A model generated the notes under the pieces. The model was not told the DNA's origin, did no database searches, and worked only from the letters and a program-made list of their open reading frames with translations. The translations under genes and the position numbers were made by a program. Below are positions 11,401 to 22,312 of a stretch of 64,000 bases of DNA, piece after piece (the first letter of the stretch is position 1; each line of letters starts with the position of its first letter). The DNA comes from Kutzneria chonburiensis (lineage in GTDB: Bacteria > Actinomycetota > Actinomycetes > Mycobacteriales > Pseudonocardiaceae): NCBI RefSeq assembly GCF_028622115.1, contig NZ_CP097263.1, positions 2,480,001 to 2,544,000 on the forward strand, read 5' to 3'.

Positions 11401-14400
11401 GTCGCCGGTGCGGTACAGGCGATCGCCGTCGCCGAAGGGGTCGGCGACGAACCGGGACGCCGTCAGGCCGGGCTGGTCGCAGTAGCCACGGGCCACGCCG
11501 ACACCGCCGATGAACAGCTCCCCCACCACACCGGGCGGCACCAGGCGCAGATCGGCATCGAGGACGTACAGCCGCATGTTGTCCAGCGGCGTCCCGATCG
11601 GCACCACATCCGGCACCACACCGGTCATCAGGTACCGAGACGCGAAGGTCGTGGTCTCGGTGGGGCCGTAGACGTCCACAACGGACAGTCCGTTGCAAGC
11701 AGCCAACACTCGGCGCAGCGCCTCGGCCGGCACCGCTTCGCCGCCGGTCCAGACCTCGGCCAGCCCGTCGAAGCAGCCCGGATCCTCCTGCGCCACCAGG
11801 CGGAACAGGCCGATGGTGAGGAACAGCGAGGTGATCCCCCGGCCGATCGCCCAGCGAATCACCGCCGGGTCGACGCTGCCCGGCGGGGCGACGATCACGC
11901 GGCCGCCGTTGAGCAGCGGCACCCACAGCTCGTAGGTGGAGGCGTCGAAGGCCTGCGGCGAGTGCAGCAGCACCACCTTGTGGTTACGCCGGAACGCCCG
12001 GTCGGCCGCCAGCGCCACGATGTCCCGGTGCGTGATCGCGACGCCCTTCGGCACGCCGGTCGACCCGGACGTGAACATCACGTACGCCAGGTTGGCCGGG
12101 TGCACCTTGAGCTCAACCGGGCCGTCCGACGCGCCCTCGTCGATCATGGCGATCTGTCCGTTGTGGACGGTCTCGCCGACCGGACGCCAGCGGTCGTCGG
12201 TGATCAGCACCGTCGTGTCGGCGGCGAGCATGCGCAGCCGCTCCTTGGGCGCACGGGCGTCCAGCGGCAGATACGCGCCGCCGGCTTTGAGCACCGCCAG
12301 CTCGGCGACGACCAGCTCCACCGACCGCTCGAGCAGCAGCGCCACCGGCCGGTCCCGCTCGACCCCGAGCTCGATCAGCCGGTGCGCCAACCGGTTCGAC
12401 CGGCGGTCCAGCTCCGCGTAGGTCACGTCGTCAACGGCCAACTCGTGCGGCCGGCGGCGAACCTGGGCGGCGAACAGCTCGACCACGCTCAGTTCGGGCA
12501 GCGGCTGCGCGGTGTCGGTGTAGTCGTGCAACAGCAGGGTTCGCTCGGCGTCGGTAATCATCGGCAGCGCCGCCAGCGGCCGAGCCGGGTCGGCGGCGAT
12601 CTCCTCGATGAGCGCCCGCAACCGATCGGCCAGCGCCGCGATGGTCGTCTCGTCGAACAGGCGCGGGTCGTAGCCGAAGGCCAGGGTCAGCCGGTCGCCG
12701 GGGTAGGCCACCACGGCCAGGGGGTAGTTGGTCGTCTCGACGCCGCGAACGTCGCGCAGGCCGAGTTCGGCGTCCACCGGGTAGTTCTCGAACACCAGGA
12801 TGCTGTCGAACAGCGCGCCGGTCGGCGGGGCGTAGTCGAAGCGCCGGGCCGCCGCCTGCTCGTCCTGTATCCGCCGCAGCCACGGCACCAGCTCACGCGA
12901 CTCGTCAACGTCCACAATGGACGGCAGCGTGGCGATGAAGATGCCGGCGATGTCTTCGGCACCGGCCAGATCGGCCGGGCGACCGGAGACCGTGCTGCCG
13001 AAACACACCTCTCGCTGCCCGCTGTGCCGGGCGAGCAGCAGCGCCCAGGCGCCCTGCACGACCGTGTTGACGGTCAACCCGTTGCGCTGGGCCATTTCCC
13101 GCAGGCCGTCGGCCGGGAAGTCGATTCGCAGGCTGGCCGTGGACTCGGCGTTCCCGGACGGCTGCCGGTCGTAGGGCAGCGGTGTCCGCTCGGCGGTGTG
13201 CTGACGCCAGAACGCCTCCGCCGCCGCAGTGTCCTGTTCGGACAGCCAAGCCACGTAATCCCGGAACGGCCGCCGCGCCGGCAGTTCGTCATCGTGCACG
13301 ACCGCCATCACGTCGGCGAGAACCTGGAACAGGCTCCAGCCGTCCAGCAGCAGATGGTGGAACGTCCACAGCACCCGGGTTTCCACACCCTGGTCGACCA
13401 GGGTCACCCGCATCAGCGGGGCGGTCGACAGGTCCAGCCCGGCCGCCCGATCCTCGGCCAGCAGATCGGCGAAGTCGCCTTCGTAGCGGCGGATCGGCAG
13501 CTTCACACCGCGCCGGACCACCTGGACCGGCCGGTCGACGCCCTCCCATACGATCTCGCTGCGCAGCACCGGCGTCCGGTCGACCACGGTCTGCCAAGCT
13601 GCCGCCAGCTCGTCGGCCCTGGCGTCAACCGTGAAGCTGACCTGCTGGAAGTACGCGCCTTGACCGTGTTCGACCAGGCGATGGAAGACCATGCCGGCCT
13701 GGGTCGGCGTCAGCGGATAGATGTCCTCCACACTCCGGCCGTCGCCGACCAGCCGATCCACTGTGGACTGATCAAGCCCGGCCAGTGGGAAGTCCGACGG
13801 CGTGCGACCACCGGCACCCGACTGTCCACAGTGCTCGATGATCTCCAGGAGCGAGGCGCGAAGGGCGGCGGCCAGTCCCTCGATGGTTGTCGAATTGTGC
13901 CGTACGCCATGGAAGAACGTGAACTCCAGGCAGCCGTTCTCCACCCGGCCTACGACGTCCAGCAGATGCCGACGCGGCGCGGCCGGGTCCTCATGCAGCG
14001 CCATCTCGCCTGCATCGTCGAACTGCCCGAGGTAGTTGAAGCTCACCGACGGCTCGATCGCCGGCACGCTGCCGGCGAAGTAGTGCAGCGCCCCGTACGA
14101 GACACCCTTGTTCGGCACCGACCGCAGCTTTTCCTTGACAGTCTTGAGATCCCGGGCCCAGTCGCCGGCGATCTCCAGCGACACCGGGAAGATGGACGTG
14201 AACCAGCCGACCGTGCGGGAGATGTCGACATCGGGGAACAGGTCCTCGCGGCCGTGCCCCTCCAGGTCGACGACCACGCGCGGGCTGCCGGTCCAGTCCG
14301 ACAGCACGCGACCGAGCGCCGCCAGCAGCACGTCGTTGACCTGCGTGCGATAAACCCCCGGCACGTCCTGCAACAGCGCCCGGGTTTGCGCGGCATCGAG

Positions 14401-17400
14401 CCGCACGCTGACCTCGCGCGTATCGGCGACAGTGTCCTCGCCGACCGTGTCGACGGGGATCGGCACGTCCTCGATCGCGCGCCAGTACTCCGCGTCGCCG
14501 AAGGCGTGGTTGGTCAGCTTGTGCGCCCACTCCTGGAACGAGGTCGTGCGCGGGCCGAGGTCGCCGCCGCGGTAGGCGGTCATCAGGTCCTCGACCAGGA
14601 TCCGCCACGAGATGCCGTCCACCACCAGGTGGTGCACGTACAGCGTGACCTGGTCGGCGGCGGTGATCGCGGCCCTGATCAACGGGCCGGTGGCCAGGTC
14701 GAACACCGGATCCGGCTCGCCCAGCACGGTCACCGGCTCCGCCGCCGAGATGATCTGCCGATCGGTGAACCGCGCCCGCAGCATGTCGTGGTGGTCGACC
14801 AGCGCCTGCAACGCCGGTGCAAGCTTGGCCGCGTCGACCGGCTGATCGAAGGTCGCCACCACGCTCTGCGTGAAGTGGCCCGGCTTGGCCGGCTTCGTGT
14901 CGAGGAACCACCGCTGGACCGGGGTCAGCGGCACCTCGCCCAGCGCCGGCCCGCGCTCGACCAGCTCCCCGACAACAACTGTTGTCGCGAGGGCGGCGAT
15001 GGTCTGGTTGAGGAAGATGTCCCGGGACGACACCTTGAGCCCGGCCTTGGCCGCGCGGGACACGACCTGGATGCTCAGGATCGAGTCGCCGCCCAGCTCG
15101 AAGAAGTTGTCCAGCACGCCGACGCGGGCGACACCCAGCACGTCGACCCAGACCTCGGCCAGCACCCGCTCGGCGTCGGTGCGCGGGGCGACATAGTCGG
15201 TGCCGTGCGCCTCCCAGTCCGGCGCCGGCAGCGCTGCCCGGTCGAGCTTTCCGTTGGGGTTCAACGGGAACTTGTCCAGTTGGACGAAGCCCGCCGGCAC
15301 CATGTACTCCGGCAGCCGGCCGTTGAGGTAGTCGCGCAGACCGTCGGTGGCACCGACGATGTAGCCGACGAGCCGCTTGTGGCCGTTGTCCTCGCGCACG
15401 ACCACCACCGCCTCGGTGACGGCCGGGTGCGCGCGCAGAGCGTTCTCGATCTCGCCGAGCTCGATCCGGAAGCCCCGGATCTTGACCTGGTGGTCGGCGC
15501 GGCCCAGGTACTCCAGCTCGCCGGCGGCGGTCCAGCGCACGAGGTCGCCGGTCAGGTACATGCGGCTGCCGGCCGGGCCGTAGGGATCGGCGACGAAACG
15601 GTCGGCGGTGAGGCCGCCGCGGTTGAGGTAGCCGCGGGCCAATCCGTTGCCACCCAGGCACAACTGGCCGGTCACGCCCGGCGGGACCGGCCGGAACGCC
15701 GAGTCCAGCACGTACGCCTTGGTGTTGGCGATCGGCCGGCCGATGGGCGGGTTCCGGTCCTGGCCGTCATCGAACCAGGCGGTGGCGTAGACCGTGGCCT
15801 CGGTCGGGCCGTAAATATTGGCGATCTTCACGCCGGGCAGCGCCGCCCGAACATCCCGCACCGCCTTGGCCGTCAACGCTTCGCCGGCCAGCACGACGTG
15901 CTCGGGCGTGACCGAGACCGCGCCCTGGGCCAGCAGCTGCGCGAACGCCGACGGCACGCCGCTGACCAGACTGGCCGGCCAGTCCGCGCCGCGCCGCTCG
16001 CCCAGCGCCAGCACGTCCCGGACGACCTCGATGCGGCCGCCGACCATCAGCGGGCAGAGGACCTCGAACACCGAGACGTCGAAGTTGAGCGAGGTCGAGG
16101 CGACCACAGCGGACAGGCCACCAGCACCGAAGTCCTTGGCCGCCCACGCCATCAGATCCACGGCCGTGGCGTGCGTGACGACGACGCCCTTGGGGCGGCC
16201 GGTCGAGCCCGAGGTGTAGATGACGTACGCCGGATGCGCCGGGAGCAACCCGGTGTCGCCGAGATTCTCGCCGCTGCCCGGCAGCTCGCCGACCTCCGTC
16301 AACACGACCACCGGCCGCGCGTCGGCGATCATCAGCTCGCGCCGTTCGGCCGGGTACTTCGGGTCCACCGGCAGGTAGGCCGCGCCGGACTTGAGCACGG
16401 CCAGCACCGCGACGATCATGCGCTCCGACCGCGGCATGGAGATCGCCACCAGCCGTTCCGGGCCCGCGCCTTGCTCAATGAGCCTGCGGGCCAAGCGGTT
16501 CGCACGCTCGTTGAGCTCGCGGTAGGTCAGCTGCCGGCCTTCGCACAGCACCGCGACGGCATCGGGCGTGCGGTCGGCCTGCTGCTCGAACAGCTCCGGC
16601 AGCGTCACCGACGGCACATCGATCACCGGACCCTGCCACTCGGTCAGCACCTGCCGGCGCTCGGCGTCGTCCAGCAGCGGCAGCTCGCCGACCGTGCGCG
16701 CCGGGTCGGCGGCGATGCCGTCCAGCAGCACCCGGAGGTGGCCGGCGATGCGGTCGATCGTGCTGGCGTCGAACAGATCGGTGTTGTACTCGACGGCCGC
16801 GACCAGGCCGCCGTCCCGCGGCACGAACTCGAAGACCAGATCGAAGCGGGCCCTTGGGCGCGGCAGATCGTGCTCGCTGATCCGCAGCTCGTTGGCCGTA
16901 CGGGCCGGCACCATGGCGTTCTGGAGGATGATCAGGGCCTGGGCCAACGGGGTCCGGCTCGGGTCGCGCGCCGGCTGGAGATCGGCGACGACCTGGTCGA
17001 ACGGCAGGTCGGCGTATGCGAAGGCCTCCAGCACCGTCTCACGCGCGTCCGTCAGGAAGTCGGGGAAGCCCTGCGCCGGGTCCACCCATGCCCGCAGCAC
17101 CAGCGTGTTCACGAAGAAGCCGGCAACCCGCTCCAGCTCGGAGTGATCACGCCCGGAGACGACGGTGCCGAGGGCGACCTGCTGCTGGTTGCTGTGCCGT
17201 GCCAAGAGCAGTTGCACGGCGGCGGTCAGCGTCATGAACAGCGTGGCCCCGTGGTCCTGCCCGATCGCCGACAACCGGGTGACCAGGTCGGCCGGCAGGT
17301 CGTAACGGCGGATGGACCCGTTGGTGGTCCGGACCTGCGGGCGGGGACGATCGGTCGACAGCTCCAGCGGGGTGAGGCCGGAGAGCTTGCGCCGCCAGTA

Positions 17401-19707
17401 CGCCAGCTGCCGCTCCCGCAGCCGCGGCGTCAGGCGTTCCCGTTGCCACAGCGCGAAATCCGCGTACTGTACGGTCGGCGTCGGCCGCTCGCCGCCGGTG
17501 TAGCCGGCGATCAGGTCGTCCACCAGCACGCCGACCGACCAGCCATCGGTGATGATGTGGTGCTGGCACAACAGAAGCACGTGGTCGTCGGGGCCGAGTT
17601 CGAGCAGCGACGCCCGGGTCAGCGGGCCCTCACGCAGGTCGAACGGCCGCTCCAGCTCGGCCTCGATGTCGTCGATCCGGTGCAGCGGCAGGGATCCCTC
17701 GTCGTGGATCACCTGGACGATCTCGTCGTCGACGGTGTCGAAGGTCGTGCGCAGCGACTCGTGCCGTGCCACCAACGCCGTCAGCGCCGTCTGGAGGGCA
17801 TCGACGTCGAGCGGGCCGCGCAGGCGCAGGCCGATGGCCGAGTTGTACTCCGTGTCGCCGGCGGTCAGGTCGTTCATCAGCCACAACCGACGCTGCGCCG
17901 GAGAAATCGGCACCGGGCCGGTGCGTGCGACGTGGCGGATCCGGTTCTCGGCGGCGCGAGCCTGGGGCGGCAGCAGCTCGGCGATGCCGGCGACCGTGCG
18001 CGCGTCGAACACGATGCGCGGCGACAGGTCGACGTCGAAGCTGGTCCGGATCCGGGCCAGCAGCTTCGCGCCGAGGATGGAATCCCCGCCCAGCTCGAAG
18101 AAATCGTCGTGCACGCCGACCTCGTCGACGCCGAGCAGCTCTCCCCACAGCCGGGCCAGCACGGACTCCGCCTCGGTGCGCGGTGCCGCGTACTCGGTGC
18201 GCCGGGCAGCCGACCAGTCCGGTTCCGGCAGCGCCTTCCGGTCAAGCTTCCCGTTGGGGCCCAACGGGAACCGCTCCAGCCGCAGGATCGCCGCCGGCAC
18301 CATGTAGTCTGGCAGGGTCGTCGCGAGATGGGCCCGCAGGTCCGCGTCCGTGTCGCCGACGACATAGCCGACGAGGCGCTTCACGCCGGGGCGGTCCTCG
18401 CGGGCGATCACCACGGCGTCGCGGACGCGCGGGTGCTGGCGCAGCGCCGTCTCGATCTCGCCCAGCTCGACCCGGAAGCCGCGGATCTTGACCTGGTGAT
18501 CGGCGCGGCCGACGAACTCCAGCACACCGGCGGCCGTCCAGCGGACCAGGTCGCCGGTGCGGTACATGCGGGCGCCCGGCGCGAACGGGCTGGCGACGAA
18601 CCGTGAAGCGGTCAGGCCCGGACGCTCAAGGTAGCCGCGGGCCAGGCCGATACCTTCGACGTACAGCTCCCCGGTGGCGCCGACACCGACCGGACGAAGA
18701 TCGGCGTCCAGCACGTGGGCCCGGGTGTTCCAGATCGGACGGCCGATGGGCGGGGTGCCGCCCGGGGTCAGCGGGTCGCTCCAGGTGGCGACGACCGTCG
18801 ACTCGGTCGGCCCGTACGAGTTGATCATGCGGCGGCCGGGGGCCCAGCGGCGGACCAGGTCGGCCGGGCAGGCGTCGCCGCCGACGATCAGCGTGCGGAA
18901 GTCGGGCAGCTTCGTGTCCGGCACGGTGGCCAGCGCCACCGGCGGGATCAGCGCGTGCGTGACGCGCTCCCGGCGCAGCACGTCGGCCAGTCGGTCGCCC
19001 AGCAGCGGTCCCGGCGGCGGCACGACCAGCGCCGCGCCGGCCGGCAGCGACATGCACAGTTCCAGGATGGACGCGTCGAAGCTGGGCGAGGAGAACTGGA
19101 GCACGCGGTCGCCGGCGCGCACCTCGTACCGGTCCATCTCGGCCGCGGCGAAGCTGGCCAGGCCGGCGTGCGTGACGACAACACCCTTGGGCCGCCCGGT
19201 GGACCCCGACGTGAAGATCACATACGCGGCGTGGTCGGTGCACTGTGGACCGTCGACCGGCCGATTCGGATGATCGTCGAACAGGCCCGGGGTGTCCAGG
19301 GTGATCAGCGGCACAGCCGCCGGCAGCCGGTCGGCCAGCGTCGCGCGGGTGACGACCAGCACCGGATCGGCGTCGTCGAACATGAGCGAAATTCGCTCTT
19401 TCGGGTAGTCCGGGTCCACCGGCAGGAAGGCCGCGCCGGTCTTGGCCACCGCCAGCTGCGCCGCCACCAGGTCGGCCGAGCGGGGCAGGGCCAGCGCCAC
19501 GATCCGCTCCGGCCGCGCGCCGCGCGCCGCCAGCAGGTGCGCGAGCCGGGTGGCTCGCGCGTCGAGCTCGGCGTAGCTGACCGTGCCGTCCGCCCCCAGC
19601 AGCGCCGGCGCGTCGGGGGTGCGCGCGACCTGCGCCTGCACCAGCTGAGCCAGGGTGCGGGCGGGCAAAGGCCGGTCAGTGGCGTTCCACTCCGGTGGGA
19701 CCGACAT
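2425..19707 (-). CDS. Five-module NRPS: A-T / C-A-T-E / C-A-T-E / C-A-T-E / C-A-T
   Basis: A 5760-residue synthetase. Approximate layout: A1 1-500, T1 (GGDS ~540), C2 ~590-1030 (HHIITDG ~717, LCL type), A2 ~1050-1520, T2 ~1541, E2 ~1590-1990 (HHLVVDG ~1695), C3 from ~1998 (HHLLLDG ~2121, DCL type), A3 ~2440-2890, T3 ~2920, E3 (HHLVVDT ~3070), C4 from ~3380 (HHVLLDG ~3512), A4 ~3840-4280, T4 ~4312, E4 (~4467), C5 from ~4767, A5 ~5230-5680, T5 ~5703. There is no N-terminal C domain (loading module) and no thioesterase. My reading of the ten pocket residues is A1 DALLIGSVVK, A2 DVFSVAIVYK, A3 DAYFWGVTFK, A4 DAYWWGGTFK, A5 DALLIGAVVK. A4 matches valine codes and A3 isoleucine-type codes; A1, A2 and A5 are not assigned. 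The expected order is X1, D-X2, D-Ile-type, D-Val, X5. A carrier domain at the C-terminus hands over to the next NRPS. Confidence 0.97.
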   Translation of the reverse strand: MSVPPEWNATDRPLPARTLAQLVQAQVARTPDAPALLGADGTVSYAELDARATRLAHLLAARGARPERIVALALPRSADLVAAQLAVAKTGAAFLPVDPDYPKERISLMFDDADPVLVVTRATLADRLPAAVPLITLDTPGLFDDHPNRPVDGPQCTDHAAYVIFTSGSTGRPKGVVVTHAGLASFAAAEMDRYEVRAGDRVLQFSSPSFDASILELCMSLPAGAALVVPPPGPLLGDRLADVLRRERVTHALIPPVALATVPDTKLPDFRTLIVGGDACPADLVRRWAPGRRMINSYGPTESTVVATWSDPLTPGGTPPIGRPIWNTRAHVLDADLRPVGVGATGELYVEGIGLARGYLERPGLTASRFVASPFAPGARMYRTGDLVRWTAAGVLEFVGRADHQVKIRGFRVELGEIETALRQHPRVRDAVVIAREDRPGVKRLVGYVVGDTDADLRAHLATTLPDYMVPAAILRLERFPLGPNGKLDRKALPEPDWSAARRTEYAAPRTEAESVLARLWGELLGVDEVGVHDDFFELGGDSILGAKLLARIRTSFDVDLSPRIVFDARTVAGIAELLPPQARAAENRIRHVARTGPVPISPAQRRLWLMNDLTAGDTEYNSAIGLRLRGPLDVDALQTALTALVARHESLRTTFDTVDDEIVQVIHDEGSLPLHRIDDIEAELERPFDLREGPLTRASLLELGPDDHVLLLCQHHIITDGWSVGVLVDDLIAGYTGGERPTPTVQYADFALWQRERLTPRLRERQLAYWRRKLSGLTPLELSTDRPRPQVRTTNGSIRRYDLPADLVTRLSAIGQDHGATLFMTLTAAVQLLLARHSNQQQVALGTVVSGRDHSELERVAGFFVNTLVLRAWVDPAQGFPDFLTDARETVLEAFAYADLPFDQVVADLQPARDPSRTPLAQALIILQNAMVPARTANELRISEHDLPRPRARFDLVFEFVPRDGGLVAAVEYNTDLFDASTIDRIAGHLRVLLDGIAADPARTVGELPLLDDAERRQVLTEWQGPVIDVPSVTLPELFEQQADRTPDAVAVLCEGRQLTYRELNERANRLARRLIEQGAGPERLVAISMPRSERMIVAVLAVLKSGAAYLPVDPKYPAERRELMIADARPVVVLTEVGELPGSGENLGDTGLLPAHPAYVIYTSGSTGRPKGVVVTHATAVDLMAWAAKDFGAGGLSAVVASTSLNFDVSVFEVLCPLMVGGRIEVVRDVLALGERRGADWPASLVSGVPSAFAQLLAQGAVSVTPEHVVLAGEALTAKAVRDVRAALPGVKIANIYGPTEATVYATAWFDDGQDRNPPIGRPIANTKAYVLDSAFRPVPPGVTGQLCLGGNGLARGYLNRGGLTADRFVADPYGPAGSRMYLTGDLVRWTAAGELEYLGRADHQVKIRGFRIELGEIENALRAHPAVTEAVVVVREDNGHKRLVGYIVGATDGLRDYLNGRLPEYMVPAGFVQLDKFPLNPNGKLDRAALPAPDWEAHGTDYVAPRTDAERVLAEVWVDVLGVARVGVLDNFFELGGDSILSIQVVSRAAKAGLKVSSRDIFLNQTIAALATTVVVGELVERGPALGEVPLTPVQRWFLDTKPAKPGHFTQSVVATFDQPVDAAKLAPALQALVDHHDMLRARFTDRQIISAAEPVTVLGEPDPVFDLATGPLIRAAITAADQVTLYVHHLVVDGISWRILVEDLMTAYRGGDLGPRTTSFQEWAHKLTNHAFGDAEYWRAIEDVPIPVDTVGEDTVADTREVSVRLDAAQTRALLQDVPGVYRTQVNDVLLAALGRVLSDWTGSPRVVVDLEGHGREDLFPDVDISRTVGWFTSIFPVSLEIAGDWARDLKTVKEKLRSVPNKGVSYGALHYFAGSVPAIEPSVSFNYLGQFDDAGEMALHEDPAAPRRHLLDVVGRVENGCLEFTFFHGVRHNSTTIEGLAAALRASLLEIIEHCGQSGAGGRTPSDFPLAGLDQSTVDRLVGDGRSVEDIYPLTPTQAGMVFHRLVEHGQGAYFQQVSFTVDARADELAAAWQTVVDRTPVLRSEIVWEGVDRPVQVVRRGVKLPIRRYEGDFADLLAEDRAAGLDLSTAPLMRVTLVDQGVETRVLWTFHHLLLDGWSLFQVLADVMAVVHDDELPARRPFRDYVAWLSEQDTAAAEAFWRQHTAERTPLPYDRQPSGNAESTASLRIDFPADGLREMAQRNGLTVNTVVQGAWALLLARHSGQREVCFGSTVSGRPADLAGAEDIAGIFIATLPSIVDVDESRELVPWLRRIQDEQAAARRFDYAPPTGALFDSILVFENYPVDAELGLRDVRGVETTNYPLAVVAYPGDRLTLAFGYDPRLFDETTIAALADRLRALIEEIAADPARPLAALPMITDAERTLLLHDYTDTAQPLPELSVVELFAAQVRRRPHELAVDDVTYAELDRRSNRLAHRLIELGVERDRPVALLLERSVELVVAELAVLKAGGAYLPLDARAPKERLRMLAADTTVLITDDRWRPVGETVHNGQIAMIDEGASDGPVELKVHPANLAYVMFTSGSTGVPKGVAITHRDIVALAADRAFRRNHKVVLLHSPQAFDASTYELWVPLLNGGRVIVAPPGSVDPAVIRWAIGRGITSLFLTIGLFRLVAQEDPGCFDGLAEVWTGGEAVPAEALRRVLAACNGLSVVDVYGPTETTTFASRYLMTGVVPDVVPIGTPLDNMRLYVLDADLRLVPPGVVGELFIGGVGVARGYCDQPGLTASRFVADPFGDGDRLYRTGDLVRWRDGVVEFVGRADDQVKIRGFRIELGEIEAAMGAHPAVDQAVVAVRTDDGRKRLIGYVVGKADGLKEFLAERLPDYMVPAVIVELESLPLSATGKVDRKALPAPEISRGHVEPGTDAERTLAAIWAEVLRLDRVGAEDNFFELGGDSIVSIQVVSRARQAGLSLMPGDLFTHPTIAALAAAAGTATTATADQGAVTGDAPLTPIQHWFLDAEPVHAEHFTQSMLLDLPGVDRAALDRALNVLLAHHDALRTTFADGQRTWPVEPAKILDGPAFDLLKGPMLRAELVGDKLLVEAHHLVVDTVSWRILAEDLRAALRGEALPAKTTSFQEWSTRLADFTKAGGFDDELPHWTSLTGHAELPTDADGVNTMGSARTITVSLDAEHTRALLQDVPAVYRTQVNDVLLSALGRALADWTGRDRVLVDLEGHGREQLFDDVDLSRTVGWFTSIFPVELAVSADWGQTLKQVKENLRAVPRRGVGYGALRHLAGSAPAVDPEISFNYLGQFTDDGSIGGSADPGQRRPHLLDVVALVQHDRLDLTWYYSDQVHAEATVRALADAMIEALAGIVRHCARPGVGGRTPSDFPLARLTQSDVDGLVGDGRGVADIYPLTPLQAGMIFHSLVDGSSGAYFNQVQLRLTGIDDPAAFGAAWQRLVDRTPVLRSRIVWDGLAEPVQVVQRDVTLPVTVLDWTSGDIDDRLRQLLANDRARGMDLAVAPLMRVTLARLAADEVLLVWTFHHVLLDGWSCAQLVQEVCEDYKAVGTPARRTPFAEYLRWLSTQDLAEAESFWRTALDGVEGPTALPFDRQPVESHRAQSCATVRVDYAAEPLKALAHNLGLTVNTIVQAAWGLLLARRSGSSDVVFGTTVSGRPADLPGVESMVGMVINTLPSRIRVDDGKSVTDWLRAVQQELSQARQYDFVSLAQLQGWVGATLFDSLLVFENYPFDEEAIAAHGIGMHGMGEVQPTNYPLSVVVQPGDTLAVSFDYDPTLFDESTVHGLADQLDLVLTAIVRAPGKPVRELDLLTEAERRLVLREWNATATAPSFDTVLTAFARQDPDALAVDSLTYRELDARANRLANRLIKLGVGVEDRVGLRLERSVDLVIAELAVLKAGAAYVPLDLRAPASRQQAVLDLAGVRIVLEDVASDEPPTTPVVKVARANLAYVMFTSGSTGVPKGVAVTHADIVDLARDRSFARGHGTTLLHSPQAFDASTYEVWVPLLNGGRVIVAPPGDVDASVIRWAVQQGVTAMWLTAGLFRLFAMQDPNCLLGLTEVWTGGDVVPAESVRRVIASGVCVVDGYGPTETTTFASRHKMRGQVPDSIPIGSPLDNMRLYVLDGDLRLVPPGTVGELYIGGAGVARGYIGRPGLTASRFVADPFGSGERLYRTGDLVRWRDGVVEFVGRADDQVKVRGFRIELGEIEAVLAEHPAVEQAVVAVRTDEGRKRLVGYVVGEAKGLKEFLAERLPDYMVPAAIVQLDELPLSRNGKVDRKALPAPELAVTTGYLPPRTDNERILATIWAEILGAERIGVEDNFFELGGDSILSIQVVSRARAAGLNLTPRDLFAHPTIAGLAANATAAVQIVAEQGAVSGEVPLTPIQRWYLDGAVVPESFTQSMRIEWPQDFDLPQLRAALSTVVAHHDALRMRFHRIDGQWWQHNAPDEPAEILDAEINLADGPVISAKLEAPNVLVLTAHHLVVDGISWRVLVEDLEAAYHRKALPPKTTSFRDWSQRLDRHDFGAEVAHWTGLTADPTLPTDGKGPNTFATTTTLVVGLDAIQTRALLQDVPGVYRTQVDDVLLAALGRVLANWTGRDRVLVDLEGHGREQLFDDVDLSRTVGWFTSMYPVELTIGGGWADTLKSVKEQLRAVPNKGVAGLIHATAEPRISFNYLGQFTDAGTLDSAIGPDERRPHQLDVVGVVQGGKLELTWQYCTELHRESTVRRLAGDLVAALHEIIRHCAEPGAGGRTPSDFPLAGLAQHQVDRIAGNGREIEDIYPLTPMQAGMVFHGLSQQDRGLYFEQVAFVLEAAPDVLRLAEAWQRVVDRTPVLRSRIVWDGVPEPVQVVDRQVKVPITMYDWQGLNREALLTDLLADDRAQGFNLGAGPLLRITLARLSATEVQVVWSFHHVLLDGWSVFQVLSDVLAEETPVRRPFSDYVAWLRRQDLDAADTYWREALAGIEAPTPLPFDRTPTTSHDTASTEWVSARLDERAAGRVTEFARSRRLTVNAVVQGAWALLLSRYSGQGDVCFGATVSGRPADLAGADDIAGIFINTLPVRATVDGEVSAVDWLREMQQAQAESRRFEYVPLSRLQSLAGVPTLFDSAVVFENYPVSSEQGIRDLDATEATNYALTVVGVPGETLTLGIGYDPELFEPNTVRRMVGHLTRVVEALCDNPRLGDVDVLTAEEREHLLTGVNATERVVVPATLPELIEAQAARTPDAIAVLADTTLTFAELDRRANQLARKLIAAGAGPEKIVALALPRSLEIIVAQLAVLKAGAAYLPVDPAYPAERIEFMLTDAQPVLTITLPDGAVRGDIVLDGSEASYSDEPVARSLAPASPAYVIYTSGSTGRPKGVVVSHAGLASFSAAEIEHFDVRPGDRVLQFASPSFDASVLELCMSLPAGAALVVPPPGPLLGEHLAAVFSGREVTHALVPPVAMATVPEVPLPSLRTLILGGDACTPDLVARWATGRRLINAYGPTESTVVATWSDPLVPAGTPPIGRPIWNTKTYVLDDNLRPVPAGVPGELYVSGIGLARGYLDRPGLTASRFVANPFEPSARMYRTGDLVRWNADDDLEFLGRADNQVKIRGFRVEPGEIEAVLTARPDVKAAAVIAADQRLIAYVVGNTDGLREHLSGRLPEHMVPSVFVPLDELPLTPNGKLDRRALPEPSAELPVTGYVPPETETEEVLAGIWAEALRLDRVGATDNFYDLGGDSVRSLHITSMVRTAFDVELTPRDVLTSGTVTALAELIEERVLLELERVAFGDEDI
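6079..6094. repeat. 16-bp palindrome GACAACANNTGTTGTC inside the NRPS gene
   Basis: Perfect palindrome (centre AG) in the module-4 epimerisation region. It is read in the gene as codons ACA ACA CTT GTT GTC, which are unusual for this GC-rich gene. It is one of three copies. Confidence 0.85.
7930..7945. repeat. 16-bp palindrome GACAACANNTGTTGTC inside the NRPS gene
   Basis: Second copy (centre GG), in adenylation domain 4 upstream of the TSGSTG loop. It is read as ACA ACA CCT GTT GTC. Confidence 0.85.
14971..14986. repeat. 16-bp palindrome GACAACANNTGTTGTC inside the NRPS gene
   Basis: Third copy (centre AC), in the linker between T2 and E2. It is read as ACA ACA GTT GTT GTC. Confidence 0.85.
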
Positions 19708-20154
19708 CGATCAGGGCACCTTTCGGGCACGGGTCATCAGGGCAGGGGACATCGCCAGAACCGGTGACGGCACTGGTCGGTGGAACAGGCAGGCGGAGCC
19801 GCCCGCTGTCAGGCGCGTTCCCGCCCAGGGGATGAGCACAATTCACGGCCGCGCGCCGACACCCACCCGGTTTCCGCTCCGCGCACACGCCACTGCGGTG
19901 GCGATTCCCCTTCGCCTGCGTGCCGCGGGAATGGACAACCGGGTCCCGTCGTCAGCGGACCGCGATCGATGGGCCCGACAGTTGGGGCCACCACAACCGT
20001 CGAGATCCGTAGGCAACGGTGCCCAACGAATCCAGAATGTTCTACCGCCGAATGGAGTATCCCCCGGTGTTCAGTTCTTCGACCGGAACACGCACGTGGG
20101 AACTCCATCGGAAAGGCCGAACTTCACTCAGGCGTGGCAGATTGCTCCATCAGA

Positions 20155-20168
20155 GTGGTTTAAACCAC
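20155..20168. promoter_or_regulatory. Perfect 14-bp palindrome GTGGTTTAAACCAC
   Basis: An uninterrupted 14-bp palindrome in the non-coding region, about 450 bp upstream of the NRPS start. Its size and symmetry are typical of an operator for a dimeric regulator. Confidence 0.55.
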
Positions 20169-20302
20169 AACAGACCGACCGGGAGCAGTAGACGTCCAGA
20201 CCTCTTGCCAGCCCCTAACCCGCTTGAGGTAACCCGCCCGGGGATTCGCTTACACAGTGCGACCCATTCAGGCCCCAGCACAAGGTCATCCGACTTGACA
20301 CG

Positions 20303-20312
20303 GGGTTAACCC
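20303..20312. promoter_or_regulatory. Palindrome GGGTTAACCC
   Basis: A perfect 10-bp palindrome directly after a TTGACA hexamer (20295-20300) and six bases before the inverted repeat at 20318. It sits where a regulator could cover a promoter. Confidence 0.45.
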
Positions 20313-20317
20313 TACAT

Positions 20318-20337
20318 TTCCTACCCGACGGTAGGAA
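20318..20337. promoter_or_regulatory. Inverted repeat TTCCTACC-CGAC-GGTAGGAA
   Basis: Two perfect 8-bp arms separated by 4 bp. The short stem and lack of a T-run make an operator more likely than a terminator. Confidence 0.5.
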
Positions 20338-20340
20338 GTA

Positions 20341-20366
20341 TGCACGTGCACCAAGTCACGATCGTG
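20341..20366. promoter_or_regulatory. Two adjacent 10-bp palindromes
   Basis: TGCACGTGCA (20341-20350) and CACGATCGTG (20357-20366) are both perfect palindromes and follow immediately after the inverted repeat at 20318-20337. They look like part of one compound regulatory site. Confidence 0.4.
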
Positions 20367-20615
20367 CCGTTACGGTGACGTACATCGCATTAGCACGAAA
20401 TTTATGACAGTGGAGCCACACCCCAATCACGAAGAACTCATTACGGTCACGAAGACCGTTACTTCACCCCGCAAGGATTCGCGCTCGGAAACGCCTTCGG
20501 TGCGCGCGCCACCCGTTCGAGTGCATCTTCGCTCCGTTAAACCTTCGGCCGGCCGTGAACCGACTGCGCGCATCGGCCGTGTACCCGGCACCTGAACGGA
20601 GAAGGGAGCCCACCG

Positions 20616-20882
20616 ATGACCACGCCACTGCCGCACCGGGCGATCGCCATCCTCCGCGCCGTCGCCGCCGGTCGCGCCGAACTCACCGACAGCCGCGAGC
20701 CCGACCTGCGGGTCGACGGCCTGCCCTGTTGCGACCAGGCCATGGCCCACGATCTCGTGCACGCCGGCCTGGTGGTCGCCGCCCGGTCCACGAGCACCTG
20801 GATGCCGGCCCGGCTCACACCATCAGGTGAAAGGGCACTGGCCGAGGCCGGTCCACCGCCCGCCCAACGACCCGCCGCCTGA
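20616..20882 (+). CDS. Small hypothetical protein, possibly winged-helix-like
   Basis: An 88-residue ORF starting at an ATG with a strong AGAAGGGAG ribosome-binding site seven bases upstream, which is the main reason to believe it. The sequence begins MTTPLPHRAIAILRAVAAG and its C-terminal part contains LTPSGERALAEAG, a pattern common at the wing of small winged-helix proteins. It has a CC pair near residue 42. It is divergent from the NRPS operon across the palindrome-rich region and could be its local regulator, but nothing beyond position and weak pattern supports that. I do not recognise a named family. Confidence 0.6.
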   Translation: MTTPLPHRAIAILRAVAAGRAELTDSREPDLRVDGLPCCDQAMAHDLVHAGLVVAARSTSTWMPARLTPSGERALAEAGPPPAQRPAA

Positions 20883-20982
20883 CCCCACCCTTGACGTCAC
20901 ATGCGGTCCGGACGTGCCGCAGAGAGGCAAGTACGACGCGCATGTGCCATTCGAAGGTGCGCGGTGGGCGCTGCTCGCGGGG

Positions 20983-22158
20983 TCAGTCGGCGTGAATGCC
21001 GGGCCGGTACTTCGGCACCCGAAGGTGGATCTTCGTGCCGGCCCCGACGGCGGTCTCCACGACGAGGCCGTACTCGTCTCCGTATACCTGGCGCAGGCGC
21101 TCGTCGATGTTGCCGAGGGCGATGCCGGTCTGCTCGTCGGGCTCACCGGCGAGGGTCCGGCGCAGGCGGTCGGGGTCCATGCCGACACCGTCGTCCTCGA
21201 TGCTGATGTGGGCCTCGGCCCCGGCATCGGCGGCCTGGATGCTGATCCGGCCGGGCCCGACCTTGCCCTCCATGCCGTGCCGCACGGCGTTCTCCACCAG
21301 CGGCTGCATGCACAGGAACGGCACGGCCACCGGCAACACTTCGGGCGCGATCTGGAGCGTCACATGGAGTCGTTCGCCGAAACGGGCGCGCTCCAGGGAC
21401 AGGTACTGGTCGATGGACCGGAGCTCCTCGGCCAGCGTGGTGTACTCGCCGTGCCGCCGGAACGAGTAGCGGGTGAACTCGGAGAAGTCGAGCAGCAGCG
21501 TGCGGGCCCGCTCGGGATCGGTCCGCACGTAGGACGCGATGGCGGTGAGCGAGTTGAAGATGAAGTGCGGCGAGATCTGCGCCCGCAGGGCCCGCACCTC
21601 GGCTTCGATGAGCCGTCGCTTGGACCGGTCGAGCTCGGCCAGCTCCAGCTGACCGCCGGCCCAGCGGGCCACCTCGTTGGCCGCCCGCACGAGCCCGGCC
21701 GACGCCTCGGCGGCGTACGCCAGCAGCACGCCGGCGATCCGACCGTCCACATGCAACGGAACCATGACGGCAAAGCGCAGCGGGCACTCGACATCGTCAC
21801 AGGAGACCCGGGCCACGTGCGAACGGCCATGGGTCAGCGCCTGGGCGATGATCTCCAGGGCTTCGGCCGAGTGTTGCTCACCTATGCCGTCCCAGGCCAG
21901 CACCCGTTCGCCGTCGGTCAAGGCCAGGGCCGGAGTGTCAAGCAGGGCACGAAGATGCGGGACGGACCGGCGGGCGGCCTCGGGCATCAGCCCGGCCCGC
22001 AACGGCGGCGCGGCCGACCACGCGGTGTGCAAGGTCTCGTACGTGGCCCGGTCGACGGCGTTGCCGGACTCGCGCAGGGCGTTTCGCAGGCGCCACAACA
22101 ACACCAGCACGGCCAGCGTCATCACGCACAGCAGACCGGCCAGCACAGCGGTCGTCAC
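20983..22158 (-). CDS. LytS-type sensor histidine kinase
   Basis: A 391-residue kinase with one N-terminal membrane helix (about residues 4-23), a GAF-like input region, the His_kinase motif LRAQISPHFIFNSL with phosphoacceptor H198, and a HATPase domain with QPLVENAVRHGM and DDGVGM. There is no multi-span 5TM-LYT domain, so sensing is probably by the single-helix/GAF module. The GTG start overlaps the stop of micro-ORF c by GTGA. It ends the operon of response regulator, DUF485 and symporter genes, and should phosphorylate the LytTR regulator encoded first. Systems of this kind often control uptake of pyruvate or acetate; that function is inferred from the neighbours. Confidence 0.93.
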   Translation of the reverse strand: MTTAVLAGLLCVMTLAVLVLLWRLRNALRESGNAVDRATYETLHTAWSAAPPLRAGLMPEAARRSVPHLRALLDTPALALTDGERVLAWDGIGEQHSAEALEIIAQALTHGRSHVARVSCDDVECPLRFAVMVPLHVDGRIAGVLLAYAAEASAGLVRAANEVARWAGGQLELAELDRSKRRLIEAEVRALRAQISPHFIFNSLTAIASYVRTDPERARTLLLDFSEFTRYSFRRHGEYTTLAEELRSIDQYLSLERARFGERLHVTLQIAPEVLPVAVPFLCMQPLVENAVRHGMEGKVGPGRISIQAADAGAEAHISIEDDGVGMDPDRLRRTLAGEPDEQTGIALGNIDERLRQVYGDEYGLVVETAVGAGTKIHLRVPKYRPGIHAD

Positions 22159-22235
22159 AGCCCCACCTCGCTCACGCCCAGCAGGTCCGCCACCCAGGCC
22201 CCCGCGCTGAACGGTCCCCTCACAAGCCCGGTCAC
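22155..22235 (-). CDS. Micro-ORF c (26 aa), translationally coupled to the kinase
   Basis: GTG start at 22235 within the GTGA that ends micro-ORF b. The 26-residue product begins MTGLVRGPFSAGAW and ends DLLGVSEVGL, and differs from copy b at two residues. Its stop overlaps the kinase GTG (22158) in another GTGA. It is hydrophobic with a few charges; function unknown. That it is translated is inferred from the overlap chain. Confidence 0.6.
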   Translation of the reverse strand: MTGLVRGPFSAGAWVADLLGVSEVGL

Positions 22236-22312
22236 AAGCCCACCCCGCTCACGCCCAGCAGGTCCACGACCCAGGCCCCCGCGCTGAACGGTCCCCTCAC
22301 AAGCCCGGTCAC
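22232..22312 (-). CDS. Micro-ORF b (26 aa)
   Basis: Second of three tandem micro-ORFs. The GTG at 22312 overlaps the stop of copy a, and its own stop overlaps the start of copy c. The product begins MTGLVRGPFSAGAW and ends DLLGVSGVGL. It is too short for usual gene finders. Confidence 0.6.
   Translation of the reverse strand: MTGLVRGPFSAGAWVVDLLGVSGVGL

Larger units (their letters stand above)
19708..20615. promoter_or_regulatory. Divergent intergenic region upstream of the NRPS operon
   Basis: About 0.9 kb without a supported gene, between the NRPS start (minus) and a small plus-strand gene. The right half is less GC-rich than its surroundings and holds several perfect palindromes listed separately, a TTGACA hexamer at 20295-20300 without a convincing partner at -10, and a repeated TTACGGTSACG motif (about 20370 and 20441). 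It should carry the promoters and operators of the NRPS operon and the small gene. I could not fix a transcription start. Confidence 0.6.

Noticed and set aside
14971-14986. The GACAACANNTGTTGTC palindromes as transposon ends or attachment sites
   Set aside because: They interrupt no reading frame, have no flanking target duplications and no transposase or integrase is present in the window.
6697-18606. A 3969-codon open frame on the plus strand
   Set aside because: It lies entirely antisense to the NRPS gene. Its Arg/His/Gln/Gly-rich translation with no domain motif is what the complement of high-GC codons gives.
20295-20323. TTGACA at 20295 as a complete promoter
   Set aside because: No acceptable -10 hexamer occurs 16-18 bp downstream, and the palindromes occupy that position.
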